Made by a program: the position numbers and the translations under genes
The notes under the pieces: model-generated
The model's database searches: none
What the model saw: the letters and a program-made list of their open reading frames with translations, nothing else
What the model was told of the DNA's origin: nothing
Assembly: GCA_019236545.1 (NCBI GenBank)
Contig: JAFAIV010000274.1
Span: 1-6,995 of the forward strand
Direction of reading: 5' to 3'
Length of the DNA stretch: 6,995 nt
Source: Actinomycetota bacterium
Lineage (GTDB): Bacteria > Actinomycetota > Thermoleophilia > Gaiellales > Gaiellaceae
Shown: piece by piece, positions 1-5,665 of the stretch
How positions within the stretch are numbered: the stretch's first letter is position 1
How the letters are laid out: every line of letters begins with the position of its first letter

Positions 1-694
1 CCTCGGTGGAGACGAGCGCGATCGCCACGCTGATGGCGAGCGCCCGGCCGGGGCTTCCCGTCAGCTGCTGCGCGGCGGCCGCGGGCGTGATCACGAGCGT
101 CAGGACGAGCAGCACGCCGACGACCTGGATCGCCTCGGCCGTGGTCAGCGCGAGGAGGAGGAAGACCGCCACCGACAGCCGCCGCACCGGTACGCCGCGC
201 GCCGCGGCGATCTCCGGGTCGACGCTGGAGAAGAGCAGCGGCCGGAAGAGCGCCGCCACAGCGGCGAGCACGAACGCGGCGACGATCGCGAGGTTCCGCA
301 GCTGCGAGTCGCTGACGCCGACGATGCTCCCGAAGAGCAGGTTCGTCGCCTCGGTCGCGTAGCCCTGGTAGAGCGAGAGGAAGAGGACGCCGACGCCGAG
401 CCCGAACGCGAGCACGGCGCCGATCGCGCTGTCGCGCTCGCGGCCGCGCAGCGAGAGGACGCCGAGCACGCCGCCGACCGCGAGCGAGCCGACGAACATC
501 CCGAGCACCGGGCTGAGCCCCGCCGCGAGCGCCCCCGCCGCGCCGGTGAAGCCGAGCTCGGAGATCGCGTGGACGGCGAAGCTCATCCCGCGCGTGACGA
601 CGAACACGCCGATCACGCCGGAGACGACCGCCGCCACGCCGCCCGCGAGCAGGGCGGTGTGGACGAAGTGCTGCGCGAGCAGGTCGGAGAACAG
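1..694 (-). CDS. znuB: Zinc/manganese ABC transporter permease, ABC-3 family (ZnuB-like), C-terminus beyond the window
   Basis: This is the membrane channel subunit of a metal ABC importer that would work with the ZnuC and ZnuA encoded just upstream. The visible 231 residues are strongly hydrophobic and carry ABC-3 family signatures: HAISELG near residue 40, NLLFGSIVGVS near 115, a SVDPEIAAARGVPVRRL segment near 160, and VVGVLLVLTLVITPAAAA near 195. The family is usually about 260-290 residues, so some 30-60 are missing at the left edge. The reading frame opens directly after the znuC TAG with CTG TTC TCC GAC. I choose this CTG as the start because GAGGAG lies 6 bases before it and because the protein then begins LFSDLLAQHF, as ABC-3 permeases normally do. 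The next starts, a GTG at codon 20 or the ATG of RGMSF, would remove the first membrane helix. The family is clear; zinc is inferred from the zur neighbour. Confidence 0.9.
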   Translation of the reverse strand, partial: MFSDLLAQHFVHTALLAGGVAAVVSGVIGVFVVTRGMSFAVHAISELGFTGAAGALAAGLSPVLGMFVGSLAVGGVLGVLSLRGRERDSAIGAVLAFGLGVGVLFLSLYQGYATEATNLLFGSIVGVSDSQLRNLAIVAAFVLAAVAALFRPLLFSSVDPEIAAARGVPVRRLSVAVFLLLALTTAEAIQVVGVLLVLTLVITPAAAAQQLTGSPGRALAISVAIALVSTE

Positions 695-1489
695 CTAGTG
701 CTCCTCGTCGACGTGGTGGACGTGCGTGTCGTCGGGCGTCCCGACGACGACGACTCGGCCGCGGACGCGCAGGACGTCGACCTCCGTCCCGTACAGGCGC
801 GACAGCGTCTCCGAGGTCAGCACCTCGTCCGGTGACCCGATCGCCCAGCTCCCCGGCGCGAGGTAGAGGACGCGGTCAACGGCGTGGAGGACGGGGTTGA
901 CGTCGTGCGTGACGAAGACGACCGGCGTGCCCGCGACACTGCGGCGCGCGTCGAGCAGCTCGACGACGCCGCGCTGGTGGGCGAGGTCGAGCGAGAGGAG
1001 CGGCTCGTCGGCGAGCAGCAGGACGGGGTCGGAGACGAGCGCCTGCGCGACGCGGAGCCGCTGCTGCTCGCCGCCGCTGAGGCGGCCGACCGGCGCGTGC
1101 GCGTACCCGGTCGCGCCGACGGCCGCGAGCGCCCCGTCGATCCGCTCGTGCTCCTCCGGTCCGAGCCGCCCGACGCCCCAGCGGTGCCCGTCGAGGCCGA
1201 GCCGGACGAGGTCGACGCCGCGGAGCGTCAGGTCGCGGTCGAAGACGCGCTGCTGCGGGATGTAGCCGATCCGGCCGCAGCGCTCCCGCGGCGGGCAGCC
1301 GTCGATGCGGACACGACCCGCGCTGGGCTCGAGCAGCCCGAGCAGGATCCGCAGCAGCGACGTCTTCCCGGTCCCGTTCGGGCCGAGCACCGCGAGAAGC
1401 TCGCCGCGCTCCAGCTCGAACGAGAGGTCGTCCCAGAGCACGCGCTCGCCGAACCGGAGCGAGAGATCGTCCGCCGTGACGACGGTCAT
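695..1489 (-). CDS. znuC: Zinc/manganese ABC transporter ATP-binding protein (ZnuC-like)
   Basis: This is the cytoplasmic ATPase that powers metal import through the ZnuB permease. The 264 residues contain a complete nucleotide-binding domain: Walker A GPNGTGKT (36-43), Q-loop glutamine 79 in YIPQQ, signature LSGGEQQR (137-144), Walker B VLLLADEP (156-163), D-loop SLD (166-168) and H-loop histidine 195 in VTHD. Length and motif order fit the ZnuC/MntB-type family. The ATG at 1489 overlaps the znuA stop in ATGA and has no clear ribosome site of its own, so coupled translation is likely. The C-terminus ends in a short acidic, histidine-rich tail, HVHHVDEEH (256-264), which might bind zinc; that is inference. 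In the same frame the reading frame stays open upstream to about 2557, but that extension is a shadow of znuA. Confidence 0.95.
   Translation of the reverse strand: MTVVTADDLSLRFGERVLWDDLSFELERGELLAVLGPNGTGKTSLLRILLGLLEPSAGRVRIDGCPPRERCGRIGYIPQQRVFDRDLTLRGVDLVRLGLDGHRWGVGRLGPEEHERIDGALAAVGATGYAHAPVGRLSGGEQQRLRVAQALVSDPVLLLADEPLLSLDLAHQRGVVELLDARRSVAGTPVVFVTHDVNPVLHAVDRVLYLAPGSWAIGSPDEVLTSETLSRLYGTEVDVLRVRGRVVVVGTPDDTHVHHVDEEH
701..706 (-). promoter_or_regulatory. Shine-Dalgarno of znuB, inside the end of znuC
   Basis: On the minus strand GAGGAG is followed by CACTAG (6 bases, including the znuC stop codon) and then CTG. The motif encodes the two glutamates near the ZnuC C-terminus. Its strength and ideal spacing are the main support for a CTG start of znuB. 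Confidence 0.65.
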
Positions 1490-2367
1490 CGCGTGAGCGC
1501 CGATTCGAGTGCCTCCGCCTGGCCGAGCTGCCACTGCTGGAAGTCGAGGTGCGGCGGAAGCGTCTCCGTCACCGGGACGACCGGGACGCCCGCCTTCCGG
1601 GCCTCGTCGCGGAGCCGGACGGTGATCGGCGAAACGGTCTGCGCGTTGTAGAGGAGCACGCGCACACGGCGCTTGGCGATCAGTGCGTCCATCGCCGCGA
1701 GCGCAGCGGGGGTCGGCTCGGTGCCGTCCTCGATCGCGCGGGTGAAGGCGTCGGGCGCGAGGTTCCGGAGCCCGGCCGCCGCAAGCAGGTAGCCGGGGAC
1801 CGGCTCCGTGTACGCGACCGGCGCGCCGCGGAAGCGCGCGCGGATGCGCGCGACCTCGGCGCGCAGGGGCGCGAGCGAGGCGTCGAAGCGCGCGAGGCCG
1901 GCGCGGTAGGCAGCGGCGTGGGAGGGGTCGGCGGCCGCGAGCCCGGCGGCGATCGCCGCCGCGATCCGCGGCAGGCGGGGGACGTCGTACCAGAGGTGCG
2001 GGTTCGCGTCCTTCCCGTGGACCCCGAGAACGTCGGCGACGGTGACGACCCGGGCCTTCGAGCCGGTCGCGGCGACGAGCCGCTGCATGAAGGCGTCGTA
2101 GCCGAGGCCGTTCTCGATCACGAGTCGCGCCTGCGCGACCGCGAGGCCGTTCGCCGTCCCGGGCTCGAAGAGGTGGGGGTCGGCGTTCGGGTCGGTGAGG
2201 ATCGAGGTGACCGAGACGCGTGTCCCGCCGATTTGGCTCGCGATGTCGCCGTAGACGTTGGTGGAGGCGACCACCGCCACGTGTCCGAACGCGGCGGCGC
2301 GGCTCGAGCCGCATCCGGTTCCGAGGGCGAGCCCGCAGATGAGAACGAGAATGATTCTCAGTCGCAT
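1486..2367 (-). CDS. znuA: Zinc ABC transporter solute-binding protein (ZnuA/TroA family), probable lipoprotein
   Basis: This is the extracytoplasmic metal receptor that would deliver zinc to ZnuBC. The 293 residues begin with an MRLR start, a hydrophobic stretch and LGTGC, so Cys19 is a likely lipid anchor, though glycine at -3 makes a weak lipobox. Likely metal ligands are His65 in DPHLFEP and His124 in NPHLWYD. Where classical ZnuA has a third histidine before a GYL motif, this protein has Glu188 in YTEPVPGYL. Near the C-terminus it has LLYNAQT (238-244) and VTETLPP (266-272) instead of the usual pattern. The histidine-rich loop of Gram-negative ZnuA is absent; only GVHGKD occurs there. 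This fits a variant subfamily of metal-binding proteins. It is the first gene of znuA-znuC-znuB, divergent from zur, so zinc is the best substrate guess; manganese is possible. Confidence 0.92.
   Translation of the reverse strand: MRLRIILVLICGLALGTGCGSSRAAAFGHVAVVASTNVYGDIASQIGGTRVSVTSILTDPNADPHLFEPGTANGLAVAQARLVIENGLGYDAFMQRLVAATGSKARVVTVADVLGVHGKDANPHLWYDVPRLPRIAAAIAAGLAAADPSHAAAYRAGLARFDASLAPLRAEVARIRARFRGAPVAYTEPVPGYLLAAAGLRNLAPDAFTRAIEDGTEPTPAALAAMDALIAKRRVRVLLYNAQTVSPITVRLRDEARKAGVPVVPVTETLPPHLDFQQWQLGQAEALESALTR
2346..2360. promoter_or_regulatory. Putative Zur operator between znuA and zur
   Basis: The site reads CGAGAATGATTCTCA, with a perfect 6-1-6 inverted repeat GAGAAT-G-ATTCTC. 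By my count it matches 12 of 15 positions of the actinobacterial Zur-box pattern TGAAAATGATTTTCA as I recall it. It lies about 30 bases before the zur start, over the expected -35 region, and within codons 3-8 of znuA just downstream of the predicted znuA transcription start. Binding there could block both promoters. Placement beside a zur gene and a zinc operon makes the call strong, but no binding data exist here. Confidence 0.82.
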
Positions 2368-2374
2368 AGCCAGC

Positions 2375-2380
2375 TAGGAT
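2375..2380 (+). promoter_or_regulatory. Predicted -10 element of zur, probably leaderless
   Basis: TAGGAT is followed by 7 bases and then the zur GTG, so the transcript would begin at about the start codon. The -10 overlaps the opposed znuA -10 almost completely. A 17-base spacer would place the -35 (TGATTC, poor) within the Zur box, suggesting self-repression. AGGA in the same place might instead act as a ribosome site. Confidence 0.5.
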
Positions 2381-2405
2381 ACGGGTCGTGAGCGAGAGGC
2401 CGCAA
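2376..2405 (-). promoter_or_regulatory. Predicted promoter of znuACB, probably leaderless
   Basis: On the minus strand a weak -35 TTGCGG (2405-2400) is followed by 18 bases and the -10 TATCCT (2381-2376), then 8 bases and the znuA ATG. That spacing puts the transcription start at or next to the ATG, and no ribosome site is visible. The -35 lies inside the zur coding region. Confidence 0.5.
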
Positions 2406-2810
2406 CCGCTCCGGGAGCTGTTGACCGGAAAGGGCGTCAGGCCGACACCACGCCGGCTCGAGGTGCTCGAGGAGCTGGCCCGCGAGGGCAACGACGTGAC
2501 CGCGCAGGAGCTCTGGGGCCGCCTGCGCGAGCGCGACTCCGGCACCGGGCTCGCCACCGTCTACAGGACGCTGTCGCTGCTCGCCGAGAAGGGCGTCGTC
2601 GACGTCCTCTCGCACCACGGCGGCGAGCAGTGCTACCGGCTCTGCGGCGACGGCCACCACCATCACCTCGTCTGCACTCGCTGCCACCGCGTCGTCGAGG
2701 TGGGCGAGTGCGACCTCGGCGGCTGGCTCGACGACGTCGCGTCACGGCACGGCTTCGTGGCGACCGACCACCGGGTCGAAATCGCCGGCCTCTGCGCCGA
2801 CTGTCGCTAG
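2388..2810 (+). CDS. zur: Zinc uptake regulator, Fur family (Zur)
   Basis: This is a 140-residue zinc-responsive repressor expected to shut off znuACB when zinc is plentiful. Residues 1-75 form the winged-helix part, with VRPTPRRLEVLEEL and the Fur-family segment GTGLATVYRTLSLLAEKGVV (52-71). The dimerisation part carries two CxxC pairs, Cys96/Cys99 and Cys136/Cys139, the structural zinc site. Asp72, Cys86 and the HHHH run at 90-93 have the spacing I recall for the sensory zinc site of actinobacterial Zur (Asp-Cys-His-His). His128 in DHRVEI is also conserved in the family. These residues and the divergent zinc operon favour Zur over iron-sensing Fur or PerR. The start is GTG at 2388, the only start fitting the 20-base gap and family length. 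The gene ends at TAG within CTAG, which also supplies the stop of the opposing hydratase gene. Confidence 0.95.
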   Translation: MSERPQPLRELLTGKGVRPTPRRLEVLEELAREGNDVTAQELWGRLRERDSGTGLATVYRTLSLLAEKGVVDVLSHHGGEQCYRLCGDGHHHHLVCTRCHRVVEVGECDLGGWLDDVASRHGFVATDHRVEIAGLCADCR

Positions 2811-2825
2811 TCGCGCCAGGCCGGC
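2784..2825. terminator. Putative bidirectional hairpin across the zur/hydratase convergent ends
   Basis: The outer arms GCCGGCCT (2784-2791) and AGGCCGGC (2818-2825) pair perfectly. Inside, GCG pairs with CGC and CGACT (2798-2802) with AGTCG (2809-2813), with small bulges, leaving a 6-base loop GTCGCT. The stem spans both stop codons. Following T content is weak: TTGCGCTTCT on the plus strand and GATTTCG on the minus strand. It could end transcription from both sides, as GC-rich actinobacterial hairpins can do without a long U tract, or it could merely fold the two 3' ends. Confidence 0.5.
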
Positions 2826-3550
2826 TTGCGCTTCTCGAGGAAGGCCCGCAGGCCCTCCTGGCCCTCCTCGCTCGTGCGGCGCTCGGCGATCCAGCGCGCG
2901 GTCTCCGGGCCGTCGGGGCGCTCGCGAACGATCCGCTTCGCCCAGCGCGCGGCGAGCGGCCCGGCCGCGAGCAGCTCGGCGACGACGCGATCGACGGCCG
3001 CGTCGAGATCCGAAGCGACCTCGCTGACGAGCCCGACCCGCAACGCGGTCTCGGCGTCGAAGCGCTCGCCCGTGACGAACAGCCGCCGCGCCGCCGCCGG
3101 TCCGATCTTGGCCAGCGCGAACGGCGAGATCACCGCCGGGATGATCCCGAGCTTGACCTCCGAGAACGCGAAGACGGCGTCCGGCGCGGCGATCGCGATG
3201 TCGGACGCGGCGACGAGGCCGACGCCGCCGCCGAGCGCGTGGCCCTGGACGCGAGCGACCACGGGCGCGGGGCAGCCGTCGATCGCCTCGAACATCGCGC
3301 GCATCGCATTCGCATCCGCGACGTTCTCCTCGTACGACAGCTCGGCGGACGCGCGCATCCAGTCGACGTCGGCGCCGGCGCAGAAGCTCGGGCCGTCACC
3401 GGCGAGGACGATTGCGCGCGCGCGGCCGACGTCCACGAACGCCTCCGCGAGCGCCGCGATCAGCGCGGCGTCGAAGGCGTTGCGCCGGTCGGGCCGCGCG
3501 AGCGTGATCCGCAGCACGGCTCCGTCGCGCTCGATCCTCAGGGCGGCCAC
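2807..3550 (-). CDS. Enoyl-CoA hydratase/isomerase family, methylglutaconyl-CoA hydratase (LiuC)-like
   Basis: This is a 247-residue crotonase-fold enzyme that would hydrate an enoyl-CoA. Residues fitting the family are the oxyanion-hole segments SFCAGAD (55-61) and GHALGGGVGL (103-112), and acidic Glu131 in FSEVKLGIIPA. The DVDWMRASAELSYEEN segment and the EVKLGIIPAVISPF segment resemble bacterial 3-methylglutaconyl-CoA hydratases of leucine breakdown, by memory rather than alignment. The second catalytic glutamate of classical crotonases appears replaced in GPAAARRLFVTGE (150-162), which I believe is common in LiuC-type enzymes. The start is GTG at 3550, which gives MAALRIERDGAVLRITL and a normal family length. 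A longer frame to 3880 would run through the divergent aldolase gene and is rejected. A methylcrotonyl-CoA carboxylase subunit lies 2.3 kb away. Family is sure; exact substrate is not. Confidence 0.9.
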   Translation of the reverse strand: MAALRIERDGAVLRITLARPDRRNAFDAALIAALAEAFVDVGRARAIVLAGDGPSFCAGADVDWMRASAELSYEENVADANAMRAMFEAIDGCPAPVVARVQGHALGGGVGLVAASDIAIAAPDAVFAFSEVKLGIIPAVISPFALAKIGPAAARRLFVTGERFDAETALRVGLVSEVASDLDAAVDRVVAELLAAGPLAARWAKRIVRERPDGPETARWIAERRTSEEGQEGLRAFLEKRKPAWRD

Positions 3551-3558
3551 GAGGCGAG

Positions 3559-3564
3559 AGCTTA
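3559..3564 (-). promoter_or_regulatory. Predicted -10 element of the hydratase gene, probably leaderless
   Basis: On the minus strand TAAGCT is followed by 8 bases and the GTG at 3550, the same spacing seen before znuA. I find no convincing -35 and no ribosome site. It shares two bases with the opposed aldolase -10. Confidence 0.4.
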
Positions 3565-3568
3565 GACT
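3563..3568 (+). promoter_or_regulatory. Predicted -10 element of the aldolase gene, probably leaderless
   Basis: TAGACT (4 of 6 to TATAAT) is followed by 7 bases and the ATG at 3576, exactly the spacing seen before zur. No -35 is evident, and the gap has no ribosome site. Confidence 0.45.
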
Positions 3569-3575
3569 CGGCCCG

Positions 3576-4424
3576 ATGCTGCGCGGAGCCATCGCCGCCG
3601 CTCTCACGCCGCTCCGCGACGGCCGCCTCGACGCGGACGCGGTCGGGCCGTACGTGGACTTCCTCGCAGGCCACGGCGTCGACGGCCTGCTGGCCCTCGG
3701 GACGACCGGCGAGGGCGTGATGTTCCCGGCGGCGCACCGGATCGAGATCGCGCGCGCGTTCCTCGCCGCGGCGGCCGGGCGGATCCAGGTCGCGGTGCAC
3801 GCGGGTGCCCAGACGACGCGCGACACCGTCGAGCTCGCGGCACAGGCCGCCGAGGACGGGGCGACCGCGGTCGCCGTCATCTCGCCTCCGTACTTCGCGC
3901 TCGACGACGACTCGCTGCTCGCGCACCTGGAGGCGGCCGCGCGGGCGTGCGCGCCGACGCCGTTCTACGTCTACGAGTTCGCCGCGCGCAGCGGCTACGC
4001 GGTGCCGCTCCACGTGCTCGAGCGTCTGCTCGAGCGTGCGCCGAACCTCGCGGGCCTGAAGGTCTCGGACACGCCGTGGGAGAAGTTCGAGCCATACCTG
4101 ATCGAGGGCCTCGACATCTTCGTCGGCCCGGAGGCACTGATCCTCCAGGGGAAGTCGCGCGGGGCGAAGGGCGCCGTCTCCGGGCTCGCCGGGAGCTTCC
4201 CGGACGTCGTCGTCCCGCTCGTCCGCGAGCCGACGCCCGAGCGAGGCGAGCGCGCCGCTTCCCTCCGCGCTGCCCTGAACGCGCTGCCGTTCCAGGCCGC
4301 GTCGAAGACCGCGCTCGGCCTGCGCGGCGTGCCGATGTCCGCCGAGGTCGTGGCGCCGCTGCGCGGGCTGACGCTCGAGGAGCGGGCCGAGGTCGAGCGG
4401 ATCGTCGCGGCTCACGGCGCCTGA
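3576..4424 (+). CDS. DapA-family (dihydrodipicolinate synthase / N-acetylneuraminate lyase superfamily) aldolase
   Basis: This is a 282-residue TIM-barrel aldolase that should act through a lysine Schiff base with a 2-oxo acid such as pyruvate. Family marks are GTTGE (42-46), PPYF (104-107), Tyr133 in the place of the catalytic tyrosine, Arg138, and Lys162 in GLKVSD as the Schiff-base lysine. True DapA normally has a second tyrosine after PPY, used in the proton relay; here it is Phe107. The usual YNVPxRTG segment reads YEFAARSG. These changes argue against lysine biosynthesis and for another reaction, such as a sugar-acid or hydroxy-oxo-acid aldolase or lyase. The gene is divergent from the LiuC-like hydratase with a 25-base gap and overlaps the downstream convergent glycosyltransferase gene by 13 bases. 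The ATG is preceded by a -10 at leaderless spacing. The substrate is unknown. Confidence 0.9.
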   Translation: MLRGAIAAALTPLRDGRLDADAVGPYVDFLAGHGVDGLLALGTTGEGVMFPAAHRIEIARAFLAAAAGRIQVAVHAGAQTTRDTVELAAQAAEDGATAVAVISPPYFALDDDSLLAHLEAAARACAPTPFYVYEFAARSGYAVPLHVLERLLERAPNLAGLKVSDTPWEKFEPYLIEGLDIFVGPEALILQGKSRGAKGAVSGLAGSFPDVVVPLVREPTPERGERAASLRAALNALPFQAASKTALGLRGVPMSAEVVAPLRGLTLEERAEVERIVAAHGA

Positions 4425-5665
4425 GACCGCAGGGTGCGGAGCGCGTCCAGCCGGGCGCGCTGGCCGGCTCCCGCGTCCCGGCGCTCGACCGCGTACGCGA
4501 GCACGCCCGCGAGCGCGAGCACGACCAGGTCGCGCGCGAGCACGACCCACGCGATCCCCGGCTGCAGCGCCGGCAGCTCCCAGTAGCGGGCCGGGAACTC
4601 GATCTGCGTGAGCACCAGCCCGGCGACGAGGAGCAGCGAGGCGAGTCGGCTCCGGACGAGCGGCACGAGCGGGATCAGCCAGACCATGTACTGCGGCGAG
4701 AAGACCTTCCCGAGCCCGACGAAGAGGACGACGGCCGTGGCCGCGGCAGCAGCGAGCCGCTCCGGCCGCGCCTCGCCGCGCGCGAACGCGACCCAGAGCG
4801 CGGCGAGCGCGAGCACCTGGGCGACGCTCGTCACGGCCGCGACCGCGTGCGCGCCGCTGGCGACGACGTTCTGCGAGCCGTACGTCGTCTCCACCGAGAC
4901 GGCGAGCCCGCCGAGATGGTGCAGCGCGAGCAGGCACGCCCCGCCGAGGCTCTCGATCTGGAGCGGCCGGTGGATCTGGAGGCCGAAGCTGTGGCCGACG
5001 CCCACCGGCGCGATCACCGCGAACGGCACGTAGACCGCCGCCGTGACGGCGACGACGACCGCGAGCCACCCGAGCGCCGTCCGCCGTCCGCGCCGCCGCC
5101 AGACCCAGGCGAGCCCGAGCGGCACGAGCACGGCCGGGAAGAGCTTCGTCGCGATCCCGGCGCCGAGGACGACGCCGCCGGCGAAGTCCCAGCCCGCGAG
5201 AAGCGGCGCGAGCGCCCCGACCGTGAGCGCCGCGGCCCAGAGGTCGAAGCGCGAGAGCATGAGGTTCCCGAGCAGCAGCGGCGACGCGGCGACGAGGACG
5301 AGCGCCGCGAGGAACCTTCCCGGCGTCGCCTTCAGCGCGGTCAGCCCCGCCGCCGCGAGCAGCAGCATCGCGACGCCCGCGCCGGCCATCCACTTCTCGA
5401 ATGCGCGCCCGTACGCCCCGAAGTCGGCCGGCGCCGCCGTCGCCTCCGGCGCGAGCATCGGCAACAGCGCGCCCGGCGGGTACTCGACGGAGAAGTCGCG
5501 GTACGGCACCTTCCCGGCCACGATCTGGTCGCCGTACGACTCGTATTCGGGCGTGTCGACGATCTGGCCCGCCGAGGCGTACCAGAGGTGGTGGAGGAGC
5601 GACCAGGAGCCGAGGAAGACGGCGACGCACGCGGCCACCGCCGCGATCCGCCCGCCCCTCGTCAC
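4412..5665 (-). CDS. Polytopic membrane glycosyltransferase, GT87/DUF2029-like (GT-C fold)
   Basis: This 417-residue protein has roughly ten to twelve membrane helices and looks like a GT-C enzyme that transfers a sugar, often mannose, from a polyprenyl-phosphate donor outside the membrane. After the first helix (about 7-27) comes an acidic loop with Asp37 in VDTPEYESY, Asp57 in YRDF and YPPG (62-65), typical of the family and the likely active-site loop. Further family-like motifs are SRFD (138-141), ATKLFP (172-177) and GKVFSPQYMVWLIPL (319-333). The C-terminus is a short basic tail. The GTG start at 5665 overlaps the stop of the 74-residue gene in GTGA, and GAGGAG lies 11 bases upstream. 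It therefore belongs to the carboxylase operon, which does not explain its function. Its stop lies inside the aldolase gene. The acceptor sugar or lipid cannot be told. Confidence 0.85.
   Translation of the reverse strand: MTRGGRIAAVAACVAVFLGSWSLLHHLWYASAGQIVDTPEYESYGDQIVAGKVPYRDFSVEYPPGALLPMLAPEATAAPADFGAYGRAFEKWMAGAGVAMLLLAAAGLTALKATPGRFLAALVLVAASPLLLGNLMLSRFDLWAAALTVGALAPLLAGWDFAGGVVLGAGIATKLFPAVLVPLGLAWVWRRRGRRTALGWLAVVVAVTAAVYVPFAVIAPVGVGHSFGLQIHRPLQIESLGGACLLALHHLGGLAVSVETTYGSQNVVASGAHAVAAVTSVAQVLALAALWVAFARGEARPERLAAAAATAVVLFVGLGKVFSPQYMVWLIPLVPLVRSRLASLLLVAGLVLTQIEFPARYWELPALQPGIAWVVLARDLVVLALAGVLAYAVERRDAGAGQRARLDALRTLRSQAP

Noticed and set aside
569..2391. Plus-strand frames opposite znuB, znuC and znuA
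   Set aside because: They are Asp/Arg/Val-rich mirror frames of the znu genes without recognisable domains.
695..2557. A single 620-codon minus-strand frame
   Set aside because: Only its last 264 codons are a real gene (znuC). The upstream part is arginine- and proline-rich and runs in another frame through znuA and zur, as expected in GC-rich DNA.
2640..2670. CACCACCATCAC-like run in zur as a tag or repeat
   Set aside because: It encodes the four histidines next to the metal site that are native to actinobacterial Zur proteins.
2826..3575. Upstream extension of the aldolase gene
   Set aside because: The added residues are Ser/Ala/Arg-rich shadow of the hydratase gene, whereas the barrel fold starts at MLRGAIAAALTP.
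3551..3880. Upstream extension of the hydratase gene
   Set aside because: It would add 110 low-complexity residues antisense to the aldolase gene. Family length and the conserved N-terminus fit the GTG at 3550.
4440..4461. Stem AGCGCG / CGCGCT after the aldolase stop as a terminator
   Set aside because: Only 6 bp with a 10-base loop and no T run, inside the glycosyltransferase gene. Such stems arise easily by chance at this GC content.
3396..5630. A 744-codon minus-strand frame
   Set aside because: It has very biased Arg/Ala/Gly composition and no family motif, and it covers the well-supported aldolase and glycosyltransferase genes in other frames.
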